This document shows, in pieces, positions 1 through 12,130 of a DNA stretch of 64,000 nt (its first letter is position 1; every line of letters starts with the position of its first letter). Origin of the DNA: Mycteria americana (taxonomy: Eukaryota; Chordata; Aves; Ciconiiformes; Ciconiidae); assembly GCF_035582795.1 (NCBI RefSeq), contig NW_027445659.1, positions 124,001 through 188,000 on the forward strand, given 5' to 3'. A model generated the notes under the pieces. It worked only from the letters and a program-made list of their open reading frames with translations. It ran no database searches and was not told the DNA's origin. Both the position numbers and the translations under genes were made by a program.

Positions 1-45
1 GGCCCCCCCCACCTCTCCAACCCGTTCCCCCCAGCCCCCCCTTAC

Positions 46-3000
46 CCGAAATCCTCGGAGGTGCCCGCGCAGGTCTCGGGGGGTCCCCGCCAGGCTCCAG
101 CGCACTCGCACGCTGGTGCTGTTCAGGATCTCCACCCCCACATTTTCGGGGTACACCAGCGGCACTGCGGGGGGGGCAGCAGTGTGAGCCTCCAAAACCA
201 CGCACCGGGGGGGCTCGGAACCCCCAGAGGATCCCCGACATGGACATCCCCAAGACACCCCCAGGTAGAGGATCCCCCAAAACGGGGAGCCTCCAGCCCC
301 ACCCCCCATACGGGTCAGTCCCAGAGGGGACCCCCAAAATGCACCCCCAGATCTGGGTCTCCCCCTCTCCGTGACTCTGCAGCCCAGATTCAGGGTCCCC
401 CCACCCTGGGGTCCCTCAGCACCCCCCGATCTGAGACTCAACCCCCTCCCTGGGGTCTCTCCACCCCCAGAACTGGGGACCCCCACCTTGGTGTCTCCCA
501 GCACCCCTAGATTTGGCGTCTCCCAATCTTCTTGTCTTGGCACCCTTAGGTTTGGGGTCCTCCCCCACTGGGCGTCTCCCAGCAGCCCCAGATTTGGAGT
601 CTCCCTACCTTGGCGTCTCTCTGCACCCCCAGATTTGGGGTCCTCCCCCCCGAGGGTCTCTCTGCCCCCACAATTGCCCCCCACCCCGCACAGGGGGTTT
701 TGGGGGGCCCCGACTCACGGTCCTCTCCCGAGTAGCCGACGATGATGGGGGGCTCGGGGCCCTTCCCGACGTCGTTGACCGCCTGCACCCGGATCTCGTA
801 GGGGCTGAAGGTGGGGGTGCCCCCCACCACGACGGGGGGGCCCCCCACCGTCTCCTCGCGCCACTGGCCCAGCACCGGCTCCAGCGCCCGCCACTGCACC
901 CGATACCACACCTCGGCCGCGTTCCACTCCCCCGGTGCCAGCGGCTGCGGGCAGGACCTCAGTGCCCCCCCAAATCTACTCCCCCGTCCCCCCAAACCCA
1001 CCCCGGCCTGGAGGGATGCCCCCAGCTCCCCCTGAGCTCCCCTAACCTCTCTCAGGATAGAGGGACCCCCCCCAAACCTGCCCCATGTCCCTGAGAACCC
1101 GCCCTGAGACAGACGAACCCCCCCAACCACCTCTGGACCCCTCTGACCCCCCAAACCCGCCCCAAGCTGAAGGAACCCCCCTCAAACTCACCTCAAGCCC
1201 CCCCCCGAGCCCCTCAAACCTGCCCTGAGCCCACCCCAAGCACCCCAGAGCCCCCCAAGTCTTCCCTGAGGCCCTCCCAAGCCAAAGGGAGCCCCTCCAA
1301 ACCTGCCCCACACCTTCCCACCCCTCCCAAACCTACTCCAGCCCCCCCTCATCCCCCCAACCCCCCACCGGGGTCCCCCAGCCCCCCGAGATGGCATCCC
1401 CGGTCATCCCCCCCGGACCCCCGGGTCCCCGGTACCTGCCAGGTGATGACCAGGTTGTTGGTCTCGTTGCCTTCACCCTTGACCCCCCCAGGGTTGCGCT
1501 CGGGGGCTGGGGGGCAGATGGAGGCTCAGAGACCCCCCCTAAATTCCCACAGACCCTTCGGGGCGGGGCTCAGAGACATCCCCCAACCCCTTTGGGTGGT
1601 CAGTACCCATTGGATGTGGGATATGGGGGTGTGGGGGTACGGTTTGGGGTCTCCCGGGGGATTTGGGGTCCCCTGGGGGGTTTCATGGTCCCCAGGAGCA
1701 TTTGGGGGGGCAGAGGGGTTTTGGGGTCCCCAGGGTGCCTGGCAGGCACTTACCTGCCAGGGGGTGGCAACGGGGCACTGGTGGGGGGGATTGCAGGTCC
1801 CCAGGCAGAATCTGGGGGGCACTTACCCAGCGGGGGGAGTGGAGTTGGGGGTTTTGGGGTGCCGGGGGGCACTCACCCGCGGAGGGGGTGGAGATGGGGG
1901 CGCTGGGGGCGCTGGGCTCCCCCCGGCCGTAGGCGTTGGCCGCCAGCACCCGGAAACGGTAGCGGCCGTAAGGCGAGAGGGTGAGGGGGGCCCAGGGCTG
2001 CTCCCCCGGCACCGTCAGCCGCTCCACGAAGCGCCCGGGCGCGAAGATGCCCTCCTCCTCCTCCACCACGAACTCTGGGGGGCGGGGGGGGTTAGGGGTG
2101 CTCCCCAGCACCCCCAAATCCCCACCACCTCCGCCCTCTTCCTCCTCCTTCAGCCCTGACAACCCAGACCCCTCCCTGAACACCAGGAGACCCCCCTGAA
2201 CCCCTCCGGTTCCCCTGAGCCCCTCAGCCCCCCCCATGACCTCTGAACCCCCCCGAGACCACCCCGACCCCCCCCAGACTCCCCAAATCCCTCCAGGACC
2301 CCCTGAAGCCCCCCCAGACCCCCTCCAGAAGCCATCAGCTCCCAACAGCTCTGAACTCCACCCCGACACCTCCTGACCTGCCCTTAGCCCCCCCACCCCG
2401 ACACCCCAAGCCCCCCTGGTCTCCCCTCAGTCCCACCCTGGAGACCCCCGGGACCCCCCCCCGCCCCCCTGCCCCCCCCTTACTCTCCACGGGGCTGTTG
2501 TGCTCGTCCCCTGGCGTCCAGGTGAGCCGGACCTGGCGCTCGCCCACCTCCAGCACCTGCAGCTCCCGCACGGGGCCTGGCCGGCCTGGGGGGGCCAGGG
2601 CAGTTAGTGGGGGGTAGTGGGGCAGAACTGGGGTCACTGGGGCAGAATCGCAGCAGAACCAGGGGTAACAGAGGCAGAACTGGGGCAGAACTGGGGTCAC
2701 AGAGGCAGAGCCAGGGCAGACCCAGCCATGGGCGCAGTGGCACCCTGGGAGGATTTGGGGAGCCCCCGCAGCAGGGTCCTGCGTCCCCCCCGGGGTTTGG
2801 GGGGGGGCTCACCCACAACACGGAGCTGCGCCTCGGCCTCGACGGCATCCAGGAGGGTCCAGGCGCGGCAGGAGAAGGTCCCCTGGTCGGCGTAGTCCAC
2901 CCCGGCCACCGTCAGCGTGTCCCCGGTCATCGAGTACCTGCGGGGAGGGGGCGGGGGCTGTCAGCCGCCCGGGGGGGCCGCGGGACCCCCCAGCCCCCCC

Positions 3001-6000
3001 CAGCCCCCTCACTTGTCGCTGTCGGCCGTCTCGCGCAGCAGCCGCCCGTCCCGGCGCCACTCAAGGCCGTGGGGGGCCAGCCCGGGGTCGAAGGCGGCCA
3101 CGCAGCGGAAGGTCACCGTCTCCCCCTTCTTTGCCGTCGTGCTCTGAGGGGGCACCTCGATCCGCGTCGCCGCTGCCGTGGGCGGCAAAGGGTTAAGGGG
3201 GGGGGGGCAAGGGGTGCCGGGAAGGATTTGGGGGGGCTCTGGAGTGCTCTGGGGGTCCCAGGAAGAACTTGGGGGAACCTGAAGGGGCTTTGAGGGTCCC
3301 AGGAAGGATCTGGGAGGGGTTGGGGGGGGTCCCAGTAAGGATATAGGAGTCTCAGGAAGGACTGGGGGGGCACAGGAGTGCTCTTGGGGATGCCAGGAAG
3401 GATCTGGAGGGGCCTATGAGGCTCTAGGGGATCCCAGAAGAGACTTGGGGGGGGGGGGGGGGCTGGAGGATCCCAGGAAGGATTTGGGGGGCCCTGGAGG
3501 GCTCTTGAAGGGCCCAGGAAAGACATATGGGGCCCTGGAGGGGCTTTGAGGGGGGCCCGGGAAGAATGTAGGAGCCTCGGGAAGGATTTGGAAGGCACAG
3601 GAGGGCGCAGGGGGGTCCCAAGAAGACTCTGGTGGATCCCAGGAAGGATTTAGGGGTCCCTGGGAGGCTCTGGGGAGTCCTGGGAAGGATCTGGGGGAGA
3701 CTGGAGAGCTCTGGGAGGTCGCAGGAAGGATTTAGGGGGTACCTGGGGGGCTCTGAGGGATCCCAGGAAGGATTTGGGGGTCCCAAAGGCGCTCCAGGGG
3801 AATAAGGGGCATCCCAGGGGGTCACTGAGTGACCTGGGCAGTCCTGGGGGGGCCGGGGGAGTCCCCGGGGGTCCAGGTACCTTTGACGTCAAGGTGGGCG
3901 ACCACGCTGGCGTTGCTGTGGGCGTTGTGGGCCCGGCAGGTGAAGGGGCCCCCGTCCCCCCGCACTGCCGGGCCCAGCCGCAGGGTCCCGTTGGTGAAGA
4001 CGAAGGCCCGGTCGTCCTGCAGGGCCGGCTCCAGCCCTGGTGTCAGCCTGGGGGGGGGGGGGCAGAGTGTCGGGGGGGGACACTGGGGGTCCCGGAGGGT
4101 CTGGGAGGGGTCCCAGGGGGGCTCTCACCACTCGACAGTGGGCGCGGGGGCCCCGAAGGCCCAGCAGTGCAGGAACACCGTCTGGTTCTCGACCACCGCG
4201 TATGGTGTCTCGTCCGGCGTCAGGATCTTCACTGGCAGCTCTGGGGGGGCGCGGGGCAGTGAACGGGGTGCCCGGACCCCCCTGGCACCCCAAATCCACC
4301 CCACGGGCCCCCCGGACTCCCCCCAAACCTCCCACTCCCCTCCCAGGACACTGAGGCAGCCCCAGCTGTTGCCATGGCAGCAGGTACTCCCGGTTGCCAT
4401 AGAGGCGGCCATCACCATGGCAACAGCTGCCTGGCAGGGTTGCTGTGGGAGTGGGGACTGAGAAAGCAGGTTGCCATGGCAACTATCTCCAGGCTGGGTT
4501 GCCATGGTGATGGCTAGGTGAGGGGCCTGTTGTCCAGTCGCCGTGGCAATGGAGGGGGTTGCCATGGGGGGGGCACCGTTGCCATGGGGCTGGTTGCCTA
4601 GGGGTTGCCAGGGAAGGGTGTCACCCGAGGACGGTTGCTAGGGGATGGTTGCTGGGGAGACCCGGTTGCCATGGGGTGTTGCCAAGGGGGATGTGGTTGC
4701 CAAGGGGGATGTGGTCGCGGCGGGGACCACGTCTGCGGCCGGGGAACACCATCACACGGGGATGCCGTCGCCAAGGCGACGCCACCACTGCAGGGCCCGT
4801 CGCCAGGGAGGACGCGGCTGTAGGGGGATGCTGTCACCACGGGGACGGTTGCCAGCGGCAGCCTGTTGCCGTAGGGATGCGGTTGCCCGGGGGAACACCC
4901 TTGGCAGCGGGAGGATGCGGGTGCCCGGGGAGGGGTCCCGGTGGCCCGGACACCCCTCCACGCGCCCCCCGTCTCCCCACGCACCCACAACGTAGACGAA
5001 GGCGTTGGCCAGCAGGCGCCCGTGGCGGTTGTAGGCCTCGCACTGGGCCACCAGCGTGTCGTTGGGCTCCAGGCGGGACAGCACCAGCGCCCCGTCCCGC
5101 ACCGCGCGGCGGCCAGCCCCCGGCACCTCTGCAATGGGGGGGTGAGGGCACCCACGGGCCCCCGCTGCCTCCCCGCAGGCCCCCGCCCACCCCCAGGGAC
5201 ACCCGCAGCCTCCCTGGGGACCCCCGCCCACCCCAACACCCCCCCAGGGACCCCAGTATCTTCCACAGGGACCCTAATATCTTCCAGAGAGCCCCAAAAC
5301 CCCACAGGTACCCCCACAGGGACCCCGACACCCCCCCTCCAGTCTCCAGGGACCCCAACAACCCCACCCCAAAAAGCCAGAGACACCCAAAGGGACCCTA
5401 TCCCCGCCCCCGGGGCCTCTCCCCACCCCTCCAGCCCCTGAGACCCCCCCCAAGGGACCCCAACAACCCCCCCCCCCCGACTGTCCCAGGGACCCAAATA
5501 ACCCCCAAGAGGCATCATAACCTCCAAGGGATCCCAACACCCCCTCCCCCAGCCTCTAGGGACCGTGCCAGGGACCCCAACAGCCCTGCAGGGACCCCAA
5601 CACGCTCCCGGACCCCGGACCCCTACCCTCGATGGGGACCCCGTTGAGGCGCCAGGCGACGCGGGGCCGGGGCTTGCCCTCCACCAGGCAGTCCAGCCGT
5701 GCCGTCTCCCCGGGGCCGAAGACCCCGCTCTGGGGGCGGCGCACCCAGTACGGGGCGGCTGCGGGGGGGGGGAGGGCGTCAGGGGGACCCCCGCTGCCCC
5801 CCGAGACCCCCGGCCCCTCCCCAGCCCCGCCCCTGTGCCTCCCAGTATCTCCCACCGCCCACCCCAGTGCCCCTGTCCCAATCCCAGTGCCCCCAGCGCC
5901 CCCCCAACGCCTCCCATTGTCTCCCAGTGTTCCCGGTGCCCACCCCAGCGGATCCCAGTGTCTCCCAGTGGCCCCAGCACCCACCCCAGTGTCTCCCAGT

Positions 6001-9000
6001 GCTCCTAGCTTCCACCCCTGTGCTTCCCAGTACCCCCAGTGCTCCTCCCAGTGCCTCCCGGCACCCACGCCAGCGCCTCCCAATGTCCCCAGTACCCATG
6101 CCAGCACCTCCCAGTGCCCCCAGTGCTCCTCCCAGTGCCCCCCAGCACCCACACCAGTGTCCCCCCAGCATCCCCGGTACCCACACTGGTGCCCCCCAGT
6201 ACTCCCAGCGCCCACCCCAGCGCCTCCCAGCCACCCTCAGTCCCAATCCCCCTGTCTCTGCCCACTTCCCAGTGCCCCCAGCACCTACGCGAGCAGGTCC
6301 CAGTGCCTCCCAGTGCCCCCAGCACCCACCCCAGCGGGTCCCAGCGCCCCTCGTGCCGTACCCTCGACGGTGACGAGGTGGCTGTGGCGCGCCTGGCCCT
6401 GGCTGTTCTCGGCCACGCACTCGTACTCGCCGTCGTCCGCCTCCTCCACCGCCCGCAGCCGCAGCGTCTTGTTGAAGTTCTCCAGCGAGGCCCGGCCCCG
6501 CGGCAGGGGCCCGTTCAGCCGCTGCCACCGCACCGCCGGCGTGGGGCTGGGGACCCGTGTCACCGAGGGGCCGGGACGCCCCCCCGGGCCCCACGCCGGC
6601 CCCAGCATCCCCCCCCCGGTCCCCCCTCAGCGCCCCAGGGACCCTCTGGGACCCTGCTGGGTCTCCCCGGCGCCCCCAGTGCCCCCCCCGACTCACAGCC
6701 CCTCGGCGATGCACTCGAGGACCAGGGTGCCCCCCCGCAGGGCGACGTGGGGGGGCTGCGGGTCCCGGGGCACCACGAGCTGGGGACGGCGAGACTGCAC
6801 CGAGTTACCTGGGGGGGAAGGGGGTTAGTGGGGGCAGGGGGCACCCCCAGAGACCCCTCCAGAGCCCCCCAATACTCCTGAGGACCCCCCATACATCAAG
6901 GGACCCTCCCAAGCCCCAGGGATCCTCCATACACCAACAGCATCCCTCACGAGCCCCTAGGCCCCTCCCCGTATTTCCAAGGACCCCCCCAATTCACCAA
7001 GGGACCTCCCCAGAGCCCCCCCTCATACTCCCAAGGACCCCCTCATACACCAAGGGACCCCCCCAGAGCCCCAGGGATGCCCCATATGCCAACAGACCCC
7101 CCAGAGCCCCCATACTCCCAGTGACCCCCCTATACACCAAGGGACCCCCGAGACACCCCCTCCCAGACCATCCTCCCAAGGAGTGGGGGTCTCCAGGGTT
7201 TTTTTTGAGGGGGGACCCCAAGGTGGGGCAGTTCTGTGGGCTTGAGGGGGGGGAGATCCTAAAGTGGGGTCCTCTCTGGGGGGCCCCCATGGGTTAGGGG
7301 GGCTTCTGCTGGTCAGGGCAGTTTTATGGGTGCGGGAGAGCAGTAGGAGAGTTTTAGGGGGGGGTTTAAGGTGGGGTCCCCTGGCGAGGGCCCCGTGAAA
7401 GCGATTTGGGGGGCTCCCATAGAAGTGACTTTGGGCGGTGAGAGGGTCCCTAGGGGAGCTGGGTTCTGGGGAGGCTCTGGGGGCAACTCCGGGGGTGCCA
7501 GGGGGAAGCTGGGGGTCCCGGCCCCCCCACGTACTGGGGGCAACGCGGAGGTCGAGGGGCTCCTTCTGGATGATGGTGCGCGGCCCCAGGTAGTGGGCGT
7601 GGCAGATGTAGTCGGGGTGGCTGTCCCCCACCAGCGCGTTGGCGAAGTAGAGGAACCCGTCCTGCCCCATGCTCACCCGCGCGTCCTGCGCGATGTGCAC
7701 GATGCCTGCGGGGGACACGGGGGGGGTCAGGGGGTCCCTGCTGCCCCCGGGCCCCCACCCTGCCCACGGGGGGGACAGGGAGTGGCGAAACGGGGAGGGC
7801 AGCACGCTTGGGAGGAGGGCGTGGGGTGCAACGGGGTGTCGGGAGGGTGACGGGGTGCAGTGAGGGGCAAGAGGGCCCGGGGGATTATTGGGGGGTGGGT
7901 GGGTATCAGGACCCCAGGGGTGCTGTGGGGTCGGGGGGGTGCAATGAGGTTGGGGGGAATCAGGGGGATCCCAGGTGCTATGGGGTGTCAGGGGGGTTAT
8001 GGAGGTGAAGGGGGAGCCCATGAGGATGGGGGGGCACAGGGTGATCAGGGGGTCCCAGGGGTGCAACAGGGTGCAGGGGGGATTATGGGGGTGCAGGGGG
8101 GATTATGGGGGTGCAGGGGGTGCAGAGGTGTTAGGGGGTGCCGGAGCAGCATGGGGGTGCAGCAGGGTGAGGGGATAAGGGGGTGGCAGGGGGAGCTGTG
8201 TACAAGGGGTGCAGGATCAGCCCCCCCCCAGCCCTGCCCCGGTTGCTCACGGCTATTGAGCCAGTAGATCTTGGGGGGCACGGCGCTCTTGGGGGGGTCA
8301 CAGGGCAGCACCACGGGGTCCCCCTCCTCCACCTCCACCGGCATCACCTTCTCCTTGGGCCACTGCGGCGTGTCTGGGGACCAAAACAGCGTCCGGAGGG
8401 CCCCCCACAACCAGGGACCCCCATGTCCAGGGAGTTCCCCCTGCCCTCCTAAACCAGCCGGGGACCCCGGTGCCCAGGGGGTTCCCCCTGTCCCCCCAAA
8501 CCAGCCAGGGACCCCGGCATGCAGGGAGTTCCCCTCACCCTCCCCAAACCAGCCAGGGACCCCGGCATCCGGGCCTTGAGTGAGGGGTTGTGGCAGGGAA
8601 ATCAGGGTGGGGGGAGATCTAGGACGACCGTGTGGGATCTGGGGGCTCCCAGGGCGATTTTAGGGGACCCCCATTGGGCTCTGCGGGGATTTAGGGGACC
8701 CTCAGGGAGCTGTGGGGCACCCTGGGGGGATTTAGGGGACCCCAGGGCAGCTTTTGAGGGATTCAGGGGACCCTCAGGGCCGGTTTTGGGTCACCCAGGG
8801 GGGATTCGGAGAGGCCCAGGAGGGGGTGGAGGCTGCCTGGGGGGACACCGGTGGGTCTTGGGGTGCCCGGGGGTTTGGGGTCCCCATCTCACTCTCGGCG
8901 ATGACGCGGGCCTCGAGGGAGAGGGCAGTGCCCAGGGTGTTGGCGGCGAAGCAGCGGTACCGGCCCTGCAGGCGCCCGGCCAGGCTGGCGTTGATGACCA

Positions 9001-10140
9001 GGGTCCCCGCGCCCGGGGCCACCGTCACCCCCGGGTGCTCCTCGGGGACGAAGGGCTGGTCCTCCCGCGTCCAGCGGTACCTGCGGGCGGGGAGTCACCG
9101 TCACCGCAGGGACACGGGGGTGCACACGTGGGGGGACACGGGGGGGACACTCACTGGACGGGGGGGTTGCCGGTGGCTGCGCACTTGAGGACGACGTCGT
9201 CGCTGGGGAAGACTACGAGCTGCTCCGGGGGCTGCTCCGTCAGCTCGGGGGGCTGCAGGACTGCGGGGGGGTCAGCGGGTGGGACCCCCAGGGACACCCC
9301 AGGCACCCCCAAGATTCCCCCAGGGACTCCATAGGGCCCTCAGGACCCACACAGGGACCCCTCCCCAGACCCACAGGGACTCCCTCAGGGCCCCCAGGAG
9401 CCCCCCAAAGACACTTGGGGACCCCAGACCCCCAACAGACCACCCTGACACCCCCCAGGGACCCCATGGGGACCTCAGGGACCCCATAGGGACCCCCCAG
9501 GATGCTGGACACCACCCTGGCCACCTCAGGAACCCCCCCTGGAGACCCGAGGGACTCTCCCCAGGCCCGACAGAGACCCCCAGGGTCCTCAGAGCCACCC
9601 AGAGGCCCCCCAGCCCCCCCTCCCAGGGGCTCCAGAACCACCCAAGACCCCCCCGGGGCCCCCCAGGACCCCCCCAGACTCACGCTCGTGCAGACCATCT
9701 GCACCGTCCCGGGGGCAGGGAAGGGAGAGACACAGCAGTGAGTGGGGGGCTCCCCCTGGGCGTGCGAGGCCACGGGGCCCTTGTGAGCGGCCGTGCAAGG
9801 CAGGGGGGGGCAAGTGTGTGAAGGGTGCTTGTGTGCGGGGGCAAGCGTGCAAGGGATCCTCGTGCGAGGGGGGCGAGTGTGCAAAGAGTCCTCGTGCGAG
9901 GGGGGTGAGCGTGCAGAGTCCTCGTGCGAGGGGGGCGAGCGTGCAGAGAATCCTCATGCGAGGGGGGCGAGCGTGCAGAGAATCCTCGTGCAAAGGCGTG
10001 GGCGGCCCTCGTGCAAGCAGCCCTCGTGCAAGCGTGCAAACCCCCCCGCCCCACTCACACTCCGGGGGGATGGTGATGGCGGCACCGGGCCCCCCCAGCG
10101 CCAGCAGCAGGAGGAGGCCGAGCCCCCGGGGCAGAGCCAT
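46..10140 (-). CDS. L1CAM: Neural cell adhesion molecule L1 / Ng-CAM (3' part outside window)
   Basis: Transmembrane Ig-superfamily adhesion protein that drives axon growth and fasciculation by homophilic and integrin binding. Nineteen coding exons are visible (approximate positions): 10059-10140, 9684-9698, 9155-9260, 8893-9080, 8250-8373, 7534-7704, 6699-6811, 6361-6552, 5628-5760, 4988-5130, 4131-4244, 3881-4048, 3012-3173, 2812-2938, 2482-2588, 1877-2074, 1437-1507, 719-944 and 46-164. They encode a signal peptide ([20 protein letters not shown]), six Ig domains with paired cysteines and YxC motifs (for example [26 protein letters not shown]), then the first FN3 domains. The remaining FN3 domains, membrane segment and ankyrin-binding tail lie beyond base 1. 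The start codon precedes a clear signal peptide, and a splice acceptor lies just upstream, so a non-coding first exon is expected. NrCAM or neurofascin are less likely because of the Ig1 sequence and the SSR4/IDH3G neighbourhood. Confidence 0.95.
3190..3860. repeat. Degenerate minisatellite in L1CAM intron
   Basis: Roughly 45-60 bp units of the type ccaggaaggatttgggggg followed by ccctggagggctctg recur through the intron between the last Ig5 exon and the first Ig6 exon. No exon was recognised in it. Confidence 0.7.
4355..4960. repeat. GTTGCC/X-box minisatellite in L1CAM intron
   Basis: About 17 copies of GTTGCC or GTTGCT, many followed by ATGG, lie in about 600 bases between the two exons that encode the end of Ig4 and the start of Ig5. 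One copy at 4470-4483 is the full palindrome GTTGCCATGGCAAC, which fits the RFX X-box consensus exactly. Other near-complete pairs lie near 4410, 4500, 4538 and 4767. Confidence 0.8.
5830..6355. repeat. Cytosine-rich minisatellite in L1CAM intron
   Basis: Repeated cccagtgcctcccagtgccc and cagcacccaccccag blocks fill the intron between the second Ig3 exon and the first Ig4 exon. It is non-coding on both strands as far as can be judged. Confidence 0.75.
6840..7190. repeat. Degenerate repeat in L1CAM intron
   Basis: Recurring ccaagggaccccccagagccc and catactcccaaggacccc units lie between the first Ig3 exon and the second Ig2 exon. Confidence 0.6.
9684..9698 (-). other. L1CAM: 15-nt coding microexon of L1CAM (exon after the signal-peptide exon)
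   Basis: Fifteen bases are flanked by a GCAG acceptor and a perfect GTGAGT donor. Joined to the exons on either side, it keeps the frame and gives ...IPPEYGLHELLQPPEL. In mammals the second coding exon of L1CAM is also a 15-nt exon (YEGHH) included mainly in neurons. Position, size and the leading Y-G/E-x-H pattern match, so neuron-specific alternative use is inferred. Confidence 0.85.
9790..10045. repeat. GTGCGAGG minisatellite in first coding intron of L1CAM
   Basis: About 30-33 bp units contain CCTCGTGCGAGGGGGG and GAGCGTGCAGAG. They lie between the signal-peptide exon and the 15-nt microexon. A related CTCGCACGAG/GCGTGCGAGG array occurs in an SRPK3 intron at 22325-22590. Confidence 0.75.
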
Positions 10141-10427
10141 GGCCGGGGCCGGCGGCAGCGGGGCCCTGGGGGGGGACACGGGGTGACTGGGGGGACCCCG
10201 GCCTCGGGCATGGGGGGGTGGGGGGGGTGGGGTGTCAGCCCCCCGCAGGGGGGACCCAGGCGGCCGGGACCCCCCCCCCCCCCCAGCTCCATTGTGTGGC
10301 GGCCACCGCCTCCCCTCCCCCCCCCACGGATGCGCCCGTTACCATAGCAACGGCTAATGAGGGAACCTGTCACCTTGGCTCGGGACCCCGGCGTCCGGGC
10401 GACCCCCAGCCCTTCCCCCCAGCAGCC

Positions 10428-10448
10428 TCCAGCACCCTGGACAGGGAC
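10428..10448 (+). promoter_or_regulatory. RE1/NRSE silencer element upstream of first L1CAM coding exon
   Basis: Aligned to the REST/NRSF consensus (TTCAGCACC, two free bases, GGACAG, one free base, GCC), this 21-base stretch has two mismatches, with intact CAGCACC and GGACAG cores. A further GGACAG half-site lies near 10459. NRSEs in the first intron of chicken Ng-CAM and mammalian L1 are established, and this site lies in the same relative place. Confidence 0.75.
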
Positions 10449-10731
10449 CGGGCGGCCGGGACAGCTCCCTTCCGCCGGCGGGACCCGGGAGGCCGGACCC
10501 CCCCGAGGGCCCCCGGGGCGGAAGCGGGGGCGGCCCCGGCGGGAACAAGGGTCCCTTGTTGACCCCACATTCCTGGGGGGGGGGACACACACACGACACG
10601 CTGGGAGGGACCGGGCAATGACACACACCCCCCCACACCCCGGCAGGGAACCAGGCGCCGGGGCCGTGGCCCGTCACGGCGGCGGGGGGGCGGCCGTGGG
10701 GTGCTGGGGGCGGCTGTCGGGACCGGTTACA

Positions 10732-10765
<34 letters not shown>
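10732..10765. repeat. (TG)n microsatellite
   Basis: An essentially perfect TG run of about 15 units, followed by further TGTG and CACACGCG stretches to about 10830. It lies in the presumed first intron of L1CAM. Confidence 0.95.
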
Positions 10766-10771
<6 letters not shown>

Positions 10772-11149
10772 TCCCCGCACACGCGTGTGCCGCACACGAG
10801 CACTCACCCCACACGCGTGTGCCGCACACAGGCCCACACCCTCCCGCGCCCCCCCCCGCCGGCCCCACCCATCTGTTGGACGCGGGCCGGGATCCCACGG
10901 AGACCCTATAGAGCCCACCCCCCCGAGCTCCCTGGCCTCTTAGGGACCCTATGGAGACCCTATAGAGCCCCCAACAGAGCTCCCTGGCCCCATAGAGCTC
11001 CCGTGGAGACCCTCCTGGCCCCACAGAGCCCCACAGCAAACAGCAGGGACCCCCACAGAGATGCCTGAACCCCCCTCCCTGCTCGGCTTCAGCCCCATAA
11101 AGACGCCCTGCACCCCGTCCCCACACTGCCCCAGCCCCTCAGAGCCCCC

Positions 11150-12130
11150 ATAGGACCCCCTTCACCTCAGCCCAGCCTCACAGAGCCCCCTCCCCACAGA
11201 GCCCTGGCCCCACAGACACCCCACTGCCTCAGCCCAGCCCCACGGAGACCCTATAGAGCCACCTTTGCCTCAGCCCAGCCCCACAGAGACCCTATAGAGC
11301 CACCTTTGCCTCAGCCCAGCCCCACAGAGACCCTATAGAGCCATCTTTACCTCAGCCCAGCCCCACGGAGACCCTATAGAGCCACCTTTACCTCAGCCCA
11401 GCCCCACGGAGACCCTATAGAGCCACCTTTACCTCAGCCCAGCCCCACGGAGACCCTATAGAGCCACCTTTGCCTCAGCCCAGCCCCACAGACACCCTAT
11501 AGAGACACCTTTACCTCAGCCCAGCCCCATAGAGACCCTATAGAGCCACTTTTGCCTCAGCCCCGGCCCCTCATTGCCGCCCACCCCACGGAGCTGCAGC
11601 CCCTCCGTGCTTCCCGCCTCGGGGAGGACTGAAGAGCCCCCTCCCAACAGAGCCCCGGCCCCACAGAGCTGCTTTTACCTCAGCCCAGCCCTGTATAGAT
11701 ATGCTATAGAACCACCTTTACCTCAATCCAGCCCAATAGACACCCTACAGAACCATTTTTACCTCAGCCCAGCCTTATAGAACGACTTTTATCTCAGCCC
11801 AGCCCCATAAAGATCCTATCAAGCCACCTTTACCTCACTCCCGGCCCCATAAAGACCCCACAGAGCCACCTTTGCTTCAGCCCAGCCCCACGGAGACCCT
11901 ATAGAGCCACCTTTGCCTCAGCCCAGTCCCGCAGATACCCTATAGAACCACCTTTGCCTCAGTCCAGTCCCGAGGATAGCCTACAGAGCCACCTTTACCT
12001 CAGCCCAGCCCCATAGACACCCTATAGAGCCACCTTTACCTCAGCCCAAACCCCCAGACACCTTATATAGAGCCACCTTTACCTCAGTACAACCCCACAG
12101 AGCCACCTTTACCTCAGCCCCGGCCCCTCC
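11150..12130. repeat. 41-bp minisatellite upstream of L1CAM coding exons
   Basis: Units of the form cacggagaccctatagagcc then acctttacctcagcccagcc repeat with a regular 41-base spacing of CTATAG (11251, 11292, 11333, 11374) and become more degenerate rightwards, about 20 copies in all. No open reading frame of interest. In human PDZD4 lies between SSR4 and L1CAM; nothing like it is seen here. Confidence 0.85.

Noticed and set aside
4559-5980. Frames of 360-460 codons on both strands in the L1CAM Ig4-Ig5 region
   Set aside because: They run through clear splice sites and intronic repeats. Only the short Ig-domain exons are conserved.
9790-10045. Possible CRISPR-like array of regular repeats
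   Set aside because: Units are adjacent and degenerate with no unique spacers, and the locus is a vertebrate intron. It is a minisatellite.
11150-12130. CTATAG repeats as a series of TATA-box promoters
   Set aside because: The string is CTATAGAG inside a tandem unit, not a TATAWAW box in promoter context, and there is no associated transcript evidence.
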